Positions 47,211 through 58,509 of a DNA stretch of 64,000 nucleotides are shown here, in pieces. A model generated the notes under the pieces. That model was given only the letters and a program-made list of their open reading frames with translations, ran no database searches and was not told where the DNA came from. This DNA comes from CAVVIH01 sp963748295 (GTDB lineage Bacteria > Acidobacteriota > Vicinamibacteria > Vicinamibacterales > 2-12-FULL-66-21): positions 868,001 to 932,000 of the forward strand of contig CAVVIH010000006.1 in the NCBI GenBank assembly GCA_963748295.1. Reading direction: 5' to 3'. Each line of letters starts with the position of its first letter. Position 1 is the first letter of the stretch. Made by a program: the position numbers and the translations under genes.

Positions 47211-47779
47211 TTGGTCCTCGAGCCGGGCTTGACGATCGCCTCGCCCTTCGCGCAGAGCGGACAACTCTCCGGTGCGTAGGTCGGCACCTCGAGGCGGACC
47301 AGCGCCTGCATCGGCAGATCGAGCGGCGCGCCCCTGGCGCTGCGATCGATAATCGCGGCCGCGCCGACGACCTGCGCGCCGATCGAGTCCGCCACCGCCG
47401 CGGTCTCGCGCGTCGAGCCTCCGGTCGTGATCACGTCCTCGACGACGAGCACGCGATCCGACGGCGCCAGGCCGAATCCCCGCCGCAGCGTCATCGCGCC
47501 GTCCTGACGCTCGACGAACACCGCGCGCACGCCCAGTGCGCGTCCGACCTCCTGCCCGATGACGATGCCGCCGAGCGCCGGCGAGAGCACGACGGTCGCC
47601 TGCAGGTGGCGGTTGCGCTCGGCAAGCGCGTGGCCGAGCGCCTCCGCGAACTCCGGATACTGCAGCACGAGCGCGCTCTGCAGATACCTGTCGCTGTGGA
47701 GACCGGACGACAGCCGGAAATGCCCTTCGAGCAGCGCGCCCGACTTCCGGAACAGATCGAGAACGGTTTCCTGCTCCAT
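47207..47779 (-). CDS. pyrE: Orotate phosphoribosyltransferase
   Basis: The 190-residue product has LEGHFRLSSGLHSDRYLQSALVLQ at the N-terminus, the PRPP loop VLVVEDVITTGGST and the C-terminal CPLCAKGEAIVKPGS. It turns orotate and PRPP into OMP, the step before pyrF. It belongs to the longer OPRT type with a CxxC end. A second OPRT-like gene is at 55616. It starts 1 base ahead of the stop of the S9 peptidase gene, so the two may share a transcript. Confidence 0.94.
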   Translation of the reverse strand: MEQETVLDLFRKSGALLEGHFRLSSGLHSDRYLQSALVLQYPEFAEALGHALAERNRHLQATVVLSPALGGIVIGQEVGRALGVRAVFVERQDGAMTLRRGFGLAPSDRVLVVEDVITTGGSTRETAAVADSIGAQVVGAAAIIDRSARGAPLDLPMQALVRLEVPTYAPESCPLCAKGEAIVKPGSRTN

Positions 47780-50233
<2,454 letters not shown>

Positions 50234-50276
50234 GGACGTCTAATCCTTGAACTGACGTGAGGAACCCGTGAGACCG

Positions 50277-50333
50277 GTAGCGCAGGCCTTCAGGCCTGCC
50301 CGCGGAACAAGTAGCGCAGACCCTTAGGTCTGC
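50277..50333. repeat. Two REP-like units upstream of the TolC-like gene
   Basis: GTAGCGCAGGCC...GGCCTGC at 50277-50299 and GTAGCGCAGACC...GGTCTGC at 50311-50333 are in the same direction. The second has CTTA in the loop. They lie between the divergent S9 and TolC-like genes, with CGCGGAACAAG after each copy. Confidence 0.8.
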
Positions 50334-50421
50334 CCGCGCGGAACAAGTATAGCGTTGGGTCCGTTCTTGCTCCTATCACCCTGGCAGCGGCTTCGTATCT
50401 GAATTCTGGAGAGTCACAGCA

Positions 50422-52054
50422 ATGCGTTTCGAGCAACAAATATCGGCCTGTTTTAGGGCCGCGACGGCCATCGGGCTGTGCGGCTATCTGTTCGCTTTTG
50501 TCGGCGCGGTGTCCGCTTTCGGACAGCAACCGGCGCCCCAGACGCCCCCAGCTCAACAGGTCAATGTCGGGGCGGCGTCCCAGCAGACAGGCAGCGTGCT
50601 CAAGCTGTCGCAGGACGACGCGGTCAAGATGGGGCTGGAGAATAACTTGGGGTTGACTGCCGAGCAGCTGACCCCGCAGATTCAGACCTACGCGCTTGCC
50701 GGAGCGAAATCCGCGTACACGCCGAACCTGTTGTCGTCGTTCGCCAAGACGAGCAACACCAACCCGCCGGGAAACTTTCTGACGGGCGGCGGCAATATCC
50801 TTACCGACGAGGGTTTCCGCACGACGATCGGCTTCCAGCAGCTGGTGCCGTGGCTCGGCGGCCGGTACACGGTCGGTTGGGATGGCTCGCGCGGCACGAC
50901 CAGTGACGAATCGAGCCGGTTCAACCCGCGGCTCGATTCGAACCTCGACTTCCAGTTCGTGCAGCCACTGCTGCGCAACTTCTGGATCGACAGCACGCGC
51001 CAGAACATTCTGATCAACGAAACGCGGCAGGACATCGCGGATCTTCAGCTTCGTCAGACCGTGACGCAGACGACGCGGAACGTCCGGCTCGCGTACTTCA
51101 ACCTGGTGAATGCGATCGCGCGGCCTGGCGGTGGATCAGCAGTCGCTCGATCTCGCACGGCAGTCTCTCACGAACAACAAGCGGAAGGTCGAGGTCGGCA
51201 CGCTGGCGCCGATCGACATCGTCGAGGCCGAAGCGGAGGTCGCGCGAACGGAGGAATCCGTCATCGTTTCGGAAGGCGCGATTCGGGCCGCGGAAGACAT
51301 CCTGCGGACACTCATCATGAAGCCGAACCAGGCGGACTTCTGGACCGCCAGGCTCGAGCCGTCCGAGGAGCCCACTGTCGCGGCGCAGCCGATCGACGTG
51401 GACGGCGCGGTGACCGCCGCGCTCGCCAACCGCGTCGACCTCGCGCAGCTCCGCAAGCAGATCGAGGAGACCGACATCAGCACGAAGTTCCTGAAGAACC
51501 AGAAGCTGCCGGCCATCGATCTGACGGCGAACTACGGGCTGATCGGCACCGCAGGCTCGCAGCGTGAGTTCGACTTCGAGTCGGGTATCCTCCCGCCGCC
51601 GATTCTTCGCGAGTCGCAGCGCAGCTTCTCCGATGCGCTTCGTGACGTCTTCGGCAACGAATTCAAGTCCTGGAGCGTGTTCCTCAATTTCAGCTATCCG
51701 ATCGGCACGAGCAGCGCGGACGCCGGCCTCGCGCAGGCGCGCCTGCAGCGGCAGCAGCAGAACACGAACCTCCAGGAGCTGGAGATGCAGGTCGTCGCCG
51801 CCGTCAGGGACGCCGCACGCCAGGTGAGCACGACGCTGCAGCGGGTCGCCTCGACGCGGAAAGCGCGCGAGCTCGCGGAACAGCGGCTGCAGGCCGAGAA
51901 CAAGCGGCTGGCGGTGGGCCTTTCCGACACGTTCCGGTCCGTGCAGGCCCAGCGCGACCTGTCGGCGGCGCGCCTGTCGGAGCTGAACGCCGTCATTTCC
52001 TACAACCGGGCGCTCATCGACTTCGAGGCCGTGCAGCTGGTTCCGGTCCGGTAA
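50422..52054 (+). CDS. TolC-type outer-membrane efflux protein, frameshifted
   Basis: The first part (ATG 50422, ribosome site TGGAG) has a signal segment and a TolC-like opening (LKLSQDDAVKMGLENNLGLTAEQLTPQIQTYALAGAKSAYTPNL...). The frame breaks at about 51120 with one extra base; the second frame resumes AVDQQSLDLARQSLTNNKRKVEVGTLAPIDIVEAEAEVARTEESV. Helical repeats (TNLQELEMQVVAAVRDAARQVSTTLQRVASTRKARELAEQRLQAENKRLAVGLSD) and the end VISYNRALIDFEAVQ are typical. Read through it is about 543 residues. It forms an outer-membrane export channel; no inner-membrane partner genes are adjacent. The gene shares its direction with the next glycosyltransferase. Confidence 0.85.
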
Positions 52055-52082
52055 GCAGGCCCGTCTACTGTATTCTTTGTGG

Positions 52083-52952
52083 GTGAAACTGACCGTTACG
52101 GTCATCACCCACAACGAAGCCGCCAACATCGGCGCGGCCCTGGAGTCGGTCTCCTGGGCCGACGAAATCATCGTCGTCGACTCGCACAGCACCGACGCCA
52201 CCGTCGCGATTGCGAAAGCGCGCGCCACCCGCGTCGAGGTGCGCGAGTGGGCCGGCTACAGCGCGCAGAAGAACCTCGCCGCCGATCTCGCCAGCAACGA
52301 CTGGATCCTTTCCCTCGACGCCGATGAGCGGGTGACGCCCGCTCTGGCCGCTGAAATCCAGGACCTGATGAAGCGCGGCCCCGACGCAAAGGGATATCGC
52401 GTGTCACGCGTCACCTGGTACCTCGGTCGCTGGCTGCACAGCACGGACTGGTACCCGGACTATCAGCTGCGCCTGTACGACCGCCGGTGCGGCCGCTGGA
52501 ACGGCCGGCGGGTCCACGAATCGTTCGAGCTAAAGGGCACGCCGGGACGGCTTCGCCATCACCTCGAACACTTCGCCTACCGCGACGTGTCGGACCACGT
52601 CACCTCGATCGATCACTACACGACGCTGCAGGCGGAACAATGGGTGGAAGAGGGGCGCCGCACGAACGCGCTCGAGATCGCCGTGCATCCGCCGGTTGCG
52701 TTCCTCCGCAATTACGTCCTTCGCCTCGGGTTCAAGGACGGCGCCGCGGGGCTGCTGGTGTCGGCGCTGAACTCGTACTACGTGTTCATGAAGCTGTTGA
52801 AGCTCTGGGAGCTGCAACATCCGCCTTCGCGCGCTGACACGCCCACGCGCTACAGCGAGACAGGTTCTCCGCCTGCGCCCAACGCCCAGCGCCCGCCTTC
52901 GCGCGACGACAAAGCCTCGCGCTTCGGCGAGGCAGGCCCAGCGCCGAGGTAA
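52083..52952 (+). CDS. Family-2 glycosyltransferase (WaaE/KdtX-like) with a repeat-encoded tail
   Basis: Using GTG 52083, the product is 289 residues. LTVTVITHNEAANIGAALESVSWADEIIVVDSHSTDATVAIA is the family-2 opening, and LSLDADERV gives the DxD pair at 79-81. YRVSRVTWYLGRWLHSTDWYPDYQLRLYDRRCGRW and RVHESFELKG match LPS-core-type glucosyltransferases. It probably adds a sugar to a surface lipid glycan on the cytoplasmic face. The last about 42 residues are low in complexity and come from a repeat (52821-52936), so the natural protein probably ends around LKLWELQH. A TATTCT box stands close to the start. Confidence 0.85.
   Translation: MKLTVTVITHNEAANIGAALESVSWADEIIVVDSHSTDATVAIAKARATRVEVREWAGYSAQKNLAADLASNDWILSLDADERVTPALAAEIQDLMKRGPDAKGYRVSRVTWYLGRWLHSTDWYPDYQLRLYDRRCGRWNGRRVHESFELKGTPGRLRHHLEHFAYRDVSDHVTSIDHYTTLQAEQWVEEGRRTNALEIAVHPPVAFLRNYVLRLGFKDGAAGLLVSALNSYYVFMKLLKLWELQHPPSRADTPTRYSETGSPPAPNAQRPPSRDDKASRFGEAGPAPR
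52821..52936. repeat. Two copies of a CCGCCTTCGCGCG...GCGAGGCAGG repeat in the glycosyltransferase end
   Basis: Units at 52821-52866 and 52893-52936 share CCGCCTTCGCGCG, ACGCGCTACAGCGAGACAGG/CCTCGCGCTTCGGCGAG, and similar spacing. The middle carries heptad-like AACGCCCAGCGCC. In frame they give PPSRxDxxxRxxEAG segments. Similar PPSR...FGEAG ends are typical of a mobile repeat unit, not of the glycosyltransferase fold. Confidence 0.65.
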
Positions 52953-54068
52953 ATGTTCTCCCTCCATATCGACACCGCGCGAACATGGCGGGGCGGGCAG
53001 AATCAGGTGCTCGTCACCGTCATGGGCCTGCGGGCGCTCGGGCACCGCACGCTGCTCGTGGCGCACCCGAATGGAGAGCTGCGCCAGCGCGCGAAAGAGG
53101 GACTGGATCTGATCGCGCTGGCGCCGAAGACCGAGATGGACCTGGGCGCGGCGTGGAGGCTGTCGCGGCTGATCAAGCAGGTCATGCCCGACGTGATTCA
53201 CGCGCACGATCCGCACGGCGTCGCGATGGCCGCGCTGGCGCTGTCGATGAGCACCCAGCCGGCGAAGCCGCCGCTCATCGCGTCGCGCCGCGTCGACTTC
53301 CGGATGAAGGGCAATACCCTCTCACGCTGGAAGTACCGTCAGGTGGACTGCTTCATCTGCGCCTCGGATGCGATCCGGCAGCTGCTGCTGTCGGACGGCG
53401 TCGAGCCCGCGCGCGCGATCACCGTGCACGAAGGCATCGATCTCGAACGCGTCGAGCTGGCCCCGCCGGCAAAGCTGCACGAGGAGTTCTGGCTGCCGCA
53501 TCACGCGCCCCTCGTCGGCAACGTCGCCGCGCTGGTGCCGCATAAAGGCCAGCGTCACCTGATCGAAGCCGCGATGCTCGTGCTGCGCCAGGTGCCCGAC
53601 GCCAGGTTCGTGATTGCCGGTGAGGGCGAGCTGAGAGAATCGCTCGAGCGGGCGATCAAGGAGAACCGGCTGGAGAAGCACGTCATGCTGGCCGGCTTCA
53701 GACCGGACGTCCTGTCGTTGCACAAGGCGTTCGACATCTTCGTCATGAGCTCGGTCACCGAAGGTCTGGGCACGTCACTGCTCGATGCGATGGCTGCCGG
53801 CAAGCCGATCGTGGCGACCACGGCGGGCGGCATCCCGGAGGTCGTCGTCGACGGAGAGACCGGATTCCTCGTGCCTCCACGCGATCACCAGGCAATGGCG
53901 GATGCGCTGGTCAAGCTGCTGAAGGATCCCGAGCTGCGCAAGAAGATGGGCCACGCGGGCCTCGTGCGCGCGCGCCGGAAGTTCAGCGCCGATCGCATGG
54001 TGCAGGAGACGCTGAAGGTGTACAAGCACGTCGCCAAGCAGCCGCATCATGAGGAGTTGCTTGCGTAA
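52953..54068 (+). CDS. Family-4 glycosyltransferase
   Basis: The 371-residue GT-B product has an N-terminal domain with RTWRGGQNQVLVTVMGLRALGHRTLLVAHPNGEL and DVIHAHDPHG, and a C-terminal domain with VGNVAALVPHKGQRHLIEAAMLVLRQVPDARFVIAGEGELRESLERAI and the nucleotide-sugar site SSVTEGLGTSLLDAMAAGKPIVATTAGGIPEVV. It is typical of family 4 lipopolysaccharide-type transferases. It starts right after the stop of the family-2 gene, so both belong to one operon, probably for one surface glycan. The exact sugar is unknown. Confidence 0.9.
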   Translation: MFSLHIDTARTWRGGQNQVLVTVMGLRALGHRTLLVAHPNGELRQRAKEGLDLIALAPKTEMDLGAAWRLSRLIKQVMPDVIHAHDPHGVAMAALALSMSTQPAKPPLIASRRVDFRMKGNTLSRWKYRQVDCFICASDAIRQLLLSDGVEPARAITVHEGIDLERVELAPPAKLHEEFWLPHHAPLVGNVAALVPHKGQRHLIEAAMLVLRQVPDARFVIAGEGELRESLERAIKENRLEKHVMLAGFRPDVLSLHKAFDIFVMSSVTEGLGTSLLDAMAAGKPIVATTAGGIPEVVVDGETGFLVPPRDHQAMADALVKLLKDPELRKKMGHAGLVRARRKFSADRMVQETLKVYKHVAKQPHHEELLA

Positions 54069-54213
54069 CTCCCAACTCCACAACTCCCAACTCCCAAAAA
54101 GAACTTCCAACTCCCAAAAGAACTCCCAAGCTTTCCAGCTCCTAAGGCTCCCGAGAGCCCCGGGCCCAAATTAGGAGACCTTTGGGAGTTGGGATTTGGG
54201 ATTTGGGAGTTGT
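54067..54213. repeat. Fold-back heptanucleotide array (AACTCCC / GGGAGTT)
   Basis: AACTCCC units (54067-54130) run one way; GGGAGTT, GGGATTT units (54183-54213) run back. The centre includes CCCGGGCCC. It lies between two convergent genes and overlaps the stop of the following minus-strand gene by one base. Confidence 0.75.
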
Positions 54214-54752
54214 TATTGAGGTACTGCCACAAGCCCCGCGCGACACCCCGATCGATGGCGCGGGCAGTCGTCGAACGTGACCGCCCTGCCGTTCTCCGAG
54301 AACGTCACCCCGCGCGCGATGCGTGAGGACGGCACGCCGTCAGGGGTGATCAGACTGAACTGGCCGGCCGGGGCGAGGCTCTCGCCCTCGTAGAGGCGCA
54401 GCTGGTAGCCGTTGACGAGAAACGCCACGCGCTTTCCGTCGTTCGTCCACGTGATCTCGTCCACACGCTCGGTCCCAGGGGTGAGCGTGCTCACCAGCGT
54501 CGCGGTCTGCCGGTTCGGGCCGATCCAGATCGTCTGGCACACGCCGGCAGCGCAGTTCGTGCCACGCACGAACGCGATGCGCGTGTTGCCGGACGTGTTC
54601 GCCGACAGCACTTCCCACTCGTGCGTGTCCGAGCGCCCGAGCACGACCAGCATGGCGCCGGCGACGGCTGCGAGAAGCAGCGCGCCGTTGAGCAGGAGCT
54701 TCAACGTGCTGCGCGACGCACCCGAGGATGACACAGACCTTTCAGAGGACAC
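54213..54752 (-). CDS. Membrane-anchored small protein with a WD-like C-terminus
   Basis: Starting at GTG 54752 the product is 179 residues. A polar N-terminus and one membrane helix (LKLLLNGALLLAAVAGAMLVVLG) are followed by a soluble part with repeated beta-type segments (RIAFVRGTNCAAGVCQTIWIGPNRQTATLVSTLTPGTERVDEITWTNDGKRVAFLVNGYQLRLYE). The pattern WTNDGKRVAFLVN looks like one blade of a WD/TolB-type propeller, but too little is present for a full one. Cys pairs could form disulfides outside the membrane. I do not recognise the family. Its start overlaps the TIGR02757 gene by 52 bases. Confidence 0.5.
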   Translation of the reverse strand: MSSERSVSSSGASRSTLKLLLNGALLLAAVAGAMLVVLGRSDTHEWEVLSANTSGNTRIAFVRGTNCAAGVCQTIWIGPNRQTATLVSTLTPGTERVDEITWTNDGKRVAFLVNGYQLRLYEGESLAPAGQFSLITPDGVPSSRIARGVTFSENGRAVTFDDCPRHRSGCRAGLVAVPQ

Positions 54753-55612
54753 TGGGTATCTCCCTGCTTTCTGCCGAAGCCGCACGCGCTCATCATCCCG
54801 ACGTGGCACAGCGAGAAATCGAAGCGGACCGGATCGTCGGGGTCGAGCTGCCGCAGGGCTGCCGTGATGTCCGTCGCCATTTTCCAGCCCGGGCTCACAT
54901 ACCGCGTCAGCCGCAGGCATCGTCCGAGCCTGATGACGTGCGTGTCGAGCGGGACGATCAGCTTCGAGGCGGGGACGCGCGTCCACACGCCGAGATCGAC
55001 TTGGTCGCGCCGCACCATCCACCGCAGGAACAGGTTCAGCCGCTTGCAGGCGCTTCCGCCCGACGCGCGCGGGAAGAAATAGCAGACGCCTTTCGAGCTC
55101 TTCCTGCCGTATGCGCGCTTGACGTCGAGCGCAAGCGCCCGCGCCGAGAAGGCGTCGAGCGCCCCGCCGACATCCGGATCGTCCGGCGACAGACTCTCGA
55201 CGAAGAACCCTTCCACCGAACCCGACCGCTCCAGCATCTGCCGCAAGATCCACAGCAGCGCCACGAGATCGACGCCGCGGGTCCACCGGTGCACCATCGC
55301 GCGAAGCTCCGGATGCGGCGCGTCAGGATCGAACCGGCGGACATAGTCAGCGGGATGCGGACCCATGATCCGCAGCAGCGTGTCGATCGAGTTCAGGACG
55401 CTGGCCACCCGTCCGAACGCGAGCGCCCCGGCGCAGAACCCGGCAATCTCCCGATCGTCGTTGCGGCTGAACGGCCGGACCCGATGCACCGGATCGCTCG
55501 CGGAATCTTCGCTGTTGTAATCGTGGTAGAGACGGTCGAGGGACTCACGCAGCAACCGGGGGCCAGGGGCCGGGGGCCGGGAAGAGGCCATAGGCCGGAA
55601 AATCACTGCCAT
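54701..55612 (-). CDS. TIGR02757 (DUF2400) family protein
   Basis: The 303-residue product has SASDPVHRVRPFSRNDDREIAGFCAGALAFGRVASVLNSIDTLL, RAMVHRWTRGVDLVALLWILRQML, CYFFPRASGGSACKRLNLFLRWMVRRDQVDLGVWTRVPASKLIVPLDTHVIRLGRCLRLT and VRFDFSLCHVGMMSACGF. These blocks match the DUF2400 family, which resembles a HhH-GPD DNA glycosylase and ends in a cysteine cluster that may hold an iron-sulfur cluster. The function is not established. The first 18 residues (MAVIFRPMASSRPPAPGP) come largely from a GGGGCCG repeat block; the true start may be an internal Met (55591). Confidence 0.8.
   Translation of the reverse strand: MAVIFRPMASSRPPAPGPRLLRESLDRLYHDYNSEDSASDPVHRVRPFSRNDDREIAGFCAGALAFGRVASVLNSIDTLLRIMGPHPADYVRRFDPDAPHPELRAMVHRWTRGVDLVALLWILRQMLERSGSVEGFFVESLSPDDPDVGGALDAFSARALALDVKRAYGRKSSKGVCYFFPRASGGSACKRLNLFLRWMVRRDQVDLGVWTRVPASKLIVPLDTHVIRLGRCLRLTRYVSPGWKMATDITAALRQLDPDDPVRFDFSLCHVGMMSACGFGRKQGDTQCPLKGLCHPRVRRAAR
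55557..55581. repeat. GGGGCCR heptad block at the TIGR02757 start
   Basis: Three heptads (GGGGCCA, GGGGCCG, GGGGCCG) lie inside the first codons of the minus-strand gene and give RPPAPGP. It is the same word and nearly the same peptide as in the D-aminoacylase-like gene at 34841. Confidence 0.65.
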
Positions 55613-55615
55613 CGC

Positions 55616-56233
55616 TCAGAAGCTCGTGATCGGCTCGCCGGCCTTGCACATCGGACACTGGCCGAACGGATAGTTCTCCGGCGCCCGGTACTCCACGAGC
55701 GGGTAGTTCGGCACGCCGAGATCGACCATCGCTTCCATCCGATCGCAGATCTGGACGGTCGCGATCACCGTGCCGCCTGCATCCTGGACAAGCTGCGCGC
55801 AGTTTTGAAACGTCTTCCCCGTATTGCGCACGTCGTCGGCGAGCAGCACCTTCCGTCCCTTCATCTCGCGGGCGTAGAAATCACGCAGCACGAACTTGCC
55901 GTCCGAATTCGTGAACGGCGCGAAGCTGCACGGCGGATGCGTCAGCGCGCGGCGGCCGTCGAGCAGGCCGGCAATCGTGTGGGCCAGCAGCGCGCCTCCG
56001 GTCGCGGGTCCGGCGACGATCTCGGTCTTCTCCAGCAGATCGCCCGGCAGTACCTCCAGCAGATCCTGGGCGAGCTGCCAGATCGTCGACGGATAGCGGA
56101 ACAGCTTGTGCGGGTTCAGATAGACGCGGCCGTGATAGCCGTTGCCGTAGTCGAAGTGCCCTTCACGCATGAGCACCTCGAACTCCTCGAGCTTCTTGAG
56201 CGCCCGTCGGCGCAGCTCGTCTGCACGATTCAC
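55616..56233 (-). CDS. Second orotate phosphoribosyltransferase-like protein
   Basis: Started at GTG 56233, overlapping the pyrC stop as GTGA, the product is 205 residues. The PRPP loop reads VLLADDVRNTGKTF, and the C-terminus has a CPMCKAGEP segment like the CPLCAKGE of the pyrE product at 47207. YLNPHKLFRYPSTIWQLAQDLLEVLPGDLLEKTEIVAGPATGGALLAHTIAGLL is OPRT-like. The genome thus has two OPRT-type genes; this one is in the pyrR-B-C operon and differs from pyrE in the N-terminal region. It may be an extra OPRT or a salvage-type phosphoribosyltransferase. Confidence 0.8.
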   Translation of the reverse strand: MNRADELRRRALKKLEEFEVLMREGHFDYGNGYHGRVYLNPHKLFRYPSTIWQLAQDLLEVLPGDLLEKTEIVAGPATGGALLAHTIAGLLDGRRALTHPPCSFAPFTNSDGKFVLRDFYAREMKGRKVLLADDVRNTGKTFQNCAQLVQDAGGTVIATVQICDRMEAMVDLGVPNYPLVEYRAPENYPFGQCPMCKAGEPITSF

Positions 56234-57537
56234 TTTCGTTCTCCTCCGGCGGGGCCGAACACCAGCCGACCGCCCACAATCGTCGCCGCGACGCCGCCGC
56301 GCATCTGCCATCCATCAAACGGCGTGTTCTTCGATCTCGACCGCAGCGCGGCCGCCCGAACGGTGACCGGCATGTCCGGCGCCAGCACGGTGATGTCGGC
56401 CGGAGCGCCCTCGCTCAATGTCCCGCCAGGGATGTTGAGAACGCGCGCCGCGTTTACCGACAGCAGCTCGATCATCCTCGTCAGCGAGATCCGCCCGGTG
56501 TGCACCAGGCGATCGAACACGAGCGAGACCGCCGTCTCGAGACCGACGATACCGAAGGGCGCGCGATCGAATTCGACCATCTTCTCGTCGGAGTGATGCG
56601 GGGCGTGGTCGGTGGCAATGACGTCGACGGTGCCGTCGGCGATGCCTTCGAGCATCGCGTCGCGATCCCTCACCTCACGCAGCGGCGGGTTCATCTTGAA
56701 GCTGGTGTCGTACTTGACAGGTCCCGACAGCGCCTCGTCGGTCAGCGTGAAGTGATGCGGCGCCACCTCGCAGGTGACGCGCACGCCGCGATCCTTGCCC
56801 GCGCGCACGGCGCGGATCGACTCGCGTGCGCTCATGTGAGCGATGTGCACGTGCGCGCCCGTCAGTTCCGCCAGCGACACGTCGCGCTCGACCATCAGCG
56901 ATTCGGCGACACCGGGAATCCCGCGCAGCCCGAGTGCCGACGCGTGATATCCCTCGTGCGCCACACCGTCGCCCTTCAGCGACGGATCCTCGCAGTGGTC
57001 GATGACCGGCACCTTCAGCATGCCCGCGTACTCGAGCGCGCGGCGCATCAGCAGCGCGGTAGCCACCGGCCGGCCATCGTCGGAGAACGCCACGCAGCCG
57101 GCGGCCTTCTGCTCGCCCAGCTCCGCGAGCTGATCGCCCTTCGAACCGAGCGATACCGCGCCGATGGGGTAGACGCGCGCAAGGCCGGCTTCGGCCGCCT
57201 TCTTCAGGATGAACTGCGTGATCCCGGCGTGATCGTTGATCGGGTCGGTGTTCGGCATGCAGGCAACCGCCGTGAAGCCGCCGGCAACAGCGGATGCGGT
57301 TCCCGTCGCAATCGTCTCCTTGTGCTCCTGCCCAGGCTCCCGCAGGTGGACGTGAATGTCGATCAGCCCGGGCGCGACGATCCAGCCGCGCGCCAGCTCG
57401 AAGACGTCCGCCTTCTCGACCGGCAGATCGCGGCCGATCCGCGCGATCGCCCCGTTTTCGACCAGCACGTCGAACGTGCCGTCGCGGCCATTTGCCGGAT
57501 CGACGACCCGGCCGCCTTTCAACAACAATCTCGACAC
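56230..57537 (-). CDS. pyrC: Dihydroorotase
   Basis: The 435-residue product has His62-x-His64 in DIHVHLREPG, the zinc site of class-I dihydroorotases, and later VIDHCED, HVHIAHMSA, DVIATDHAPHH, and TLSEGAPADITVL. It closes carbamoyl-aspartate to dihydroorotate. The GTG start is 3 bases after the pyrB stop. The genes pyrR-pyrB-pyrC and the OPRT-like gene have tight spacing, so they are one operon. Confidence 0.95.
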   Translation of the reverse strand: MSRLLLKGGRVVDPANGRDGTFDVLVENGAIARIGRDLPVEKADVFELARGWIVAPGLIDIHVHLREPGQEHKETIATGTASAVAGGFTAVACMPNTDPINDHAGITQFILKKAAEAGLARVYPIGAVSLGSKGDQLAELGEQKAAGCVAFSDDGRPVATALLMRRALEYAGMLKVPVIDHCEDPSLKGDGVAHEGYHASALGLRGIPGVAESLMVERDVSLAELTGAHVHIAHMSARESIRAVRAGKDRGVRVTCEVAPHHFTLTDEALSGPVKYDTSFKMNPPLREVRDRDAMLEGIADGTVDVIATDHAPHHSDEKMVEFDRAPFGIVGLETAVSLVFDRLVHTGRISLTRMIELLSVNAARVLNIPGGTLSEGAPADITVLAPDMPVTVRAAALRSRSKNTPFDGWQMRGGVAATIVGGRLVFGPAGGERK

Positions 57538-57540
57538 CGT

Positions 57541-58509
57541 TTACGCCTCAATCTGTTCGGAGTGGCCGGCCAGCAGATACAGGACCGCCATCCGCACCGC
57601 AACGCCGTTGGCGACCTGCTCCAGAATCACGGAGCGGCGGCCGTCGGCAACTTCGGAATCGATTTCGACACCGCGGTTCATCGGCCCGGGGTGCATCACG
57701 ATCGCGTCGGGCTTCGCCAGACGCAGGCGCTGCTCGGTCATCCCGAACAGCGTGAAGTACTCGCGCACCGACGGGAAGAAGTGGCCGTGCATCCGCTCGT
57801 GCTGAATGCGCAGCAGCATCACCACGTCCGCGCCTTCGACCGCTTCGTCGATCGACGTCGTCGGCCGGAGCCCGAGCTGCGCGGCGCCGGGAGGAATGAG
57901 CGTTGCCGGTCCGCAGCCCCAGACCTCGGCGCCCATCTTCTTCAGCAGCAGCACGTTCGAGCGCAGCACACGGCTGTGCAGCAGGTCGCCGATGATCGCG
58001 ACCTTCAATCCCTCGAGCCGGGCTTTGTGCGCCCGGATCGTGAACGCATCGAGCAGGGCCTGCGTCGGATGTTCGTGCGTGCCATCGCCGGCGTTGATGA
58101 TCGCCGACCGGCACATCCGCGCCAGCAGATGCGGCGCGCCCGACGAGGAATGCCGCATCACGATCATGTCAGGCGCCATCGCCTCGATGTTGCGGACGGT
58201 GTCGAGCAGCGTCTCGCCCTTCGTCACGCTCGACGTCGCCGTCGCGATGCTCAGCGTGTCGGCGCTCAGCCGCTTTTCCGCAATCTCGAACGACGTGCGG
58301 GTGCGCGTGCTCGGCTCGAAGAACAGGTTCACCACCGTGCGCCCGCGGAGGGTCGGCACTTTCTTGATCGGCCGCGTGCCGATTTCCTTCATCGCCTCGG
58401 CGGTGTCCAGGATGAGCGCGATCTCGTCCGCCTCGAGACTGTCGATGCCCAGCAGATGACGGGATCGCAGCGCGGCAGTCTGGGCCGGTTCGGCCATTCG
58501 CGTCGTCAT
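57541..58509 (-). CDS. pyrB: Aspartate carbamoyltransferase catalytic subunit
   Basis: The 322-residue product has the carbamoyl-phosphate motif STRTR at 67-71 (FFEPSTRTRTSFEIAEKRL), NAGDGTHEHPTQALLDAFTI and MHPGPMNRGVEID. It joins carbamoyl phosphate to aspartate. No pyrI regulatory gene is near, as expected for a class with pyrC beside it. The ATG at 58509 overlaps the pyrR stop (ATGA). Confidence 0.96.
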   Translation of the reverse strand: MTTRMAEPAQTAALRSRHLLGIDSLEADEIALILDTAEAMKEIGTRPIKKVPTLRGRTVVNLFFEPSTRTRTSFEIAEKRLSADTLSIATATSSVTKGETLLDTVRNIEAMAPDMIVMRHSSSGAPHLLARMCRSAIINAGDGTHEHPTQALLDAFTIRAHKARLEGLKVAIIGDLLHSRVLRSNVLLLKKMGAEVWGCGPATLIPPGAAQLGLRPTTSIDEAVEGADVVMLLRIQHERMHGHFFPSVREYFTLFGMTEQRLRLAKPDAIVMHPGPMNRGVEIDSEVADGRRSVILEQVANGVAVRMAVLYLLAGHSEQIEA

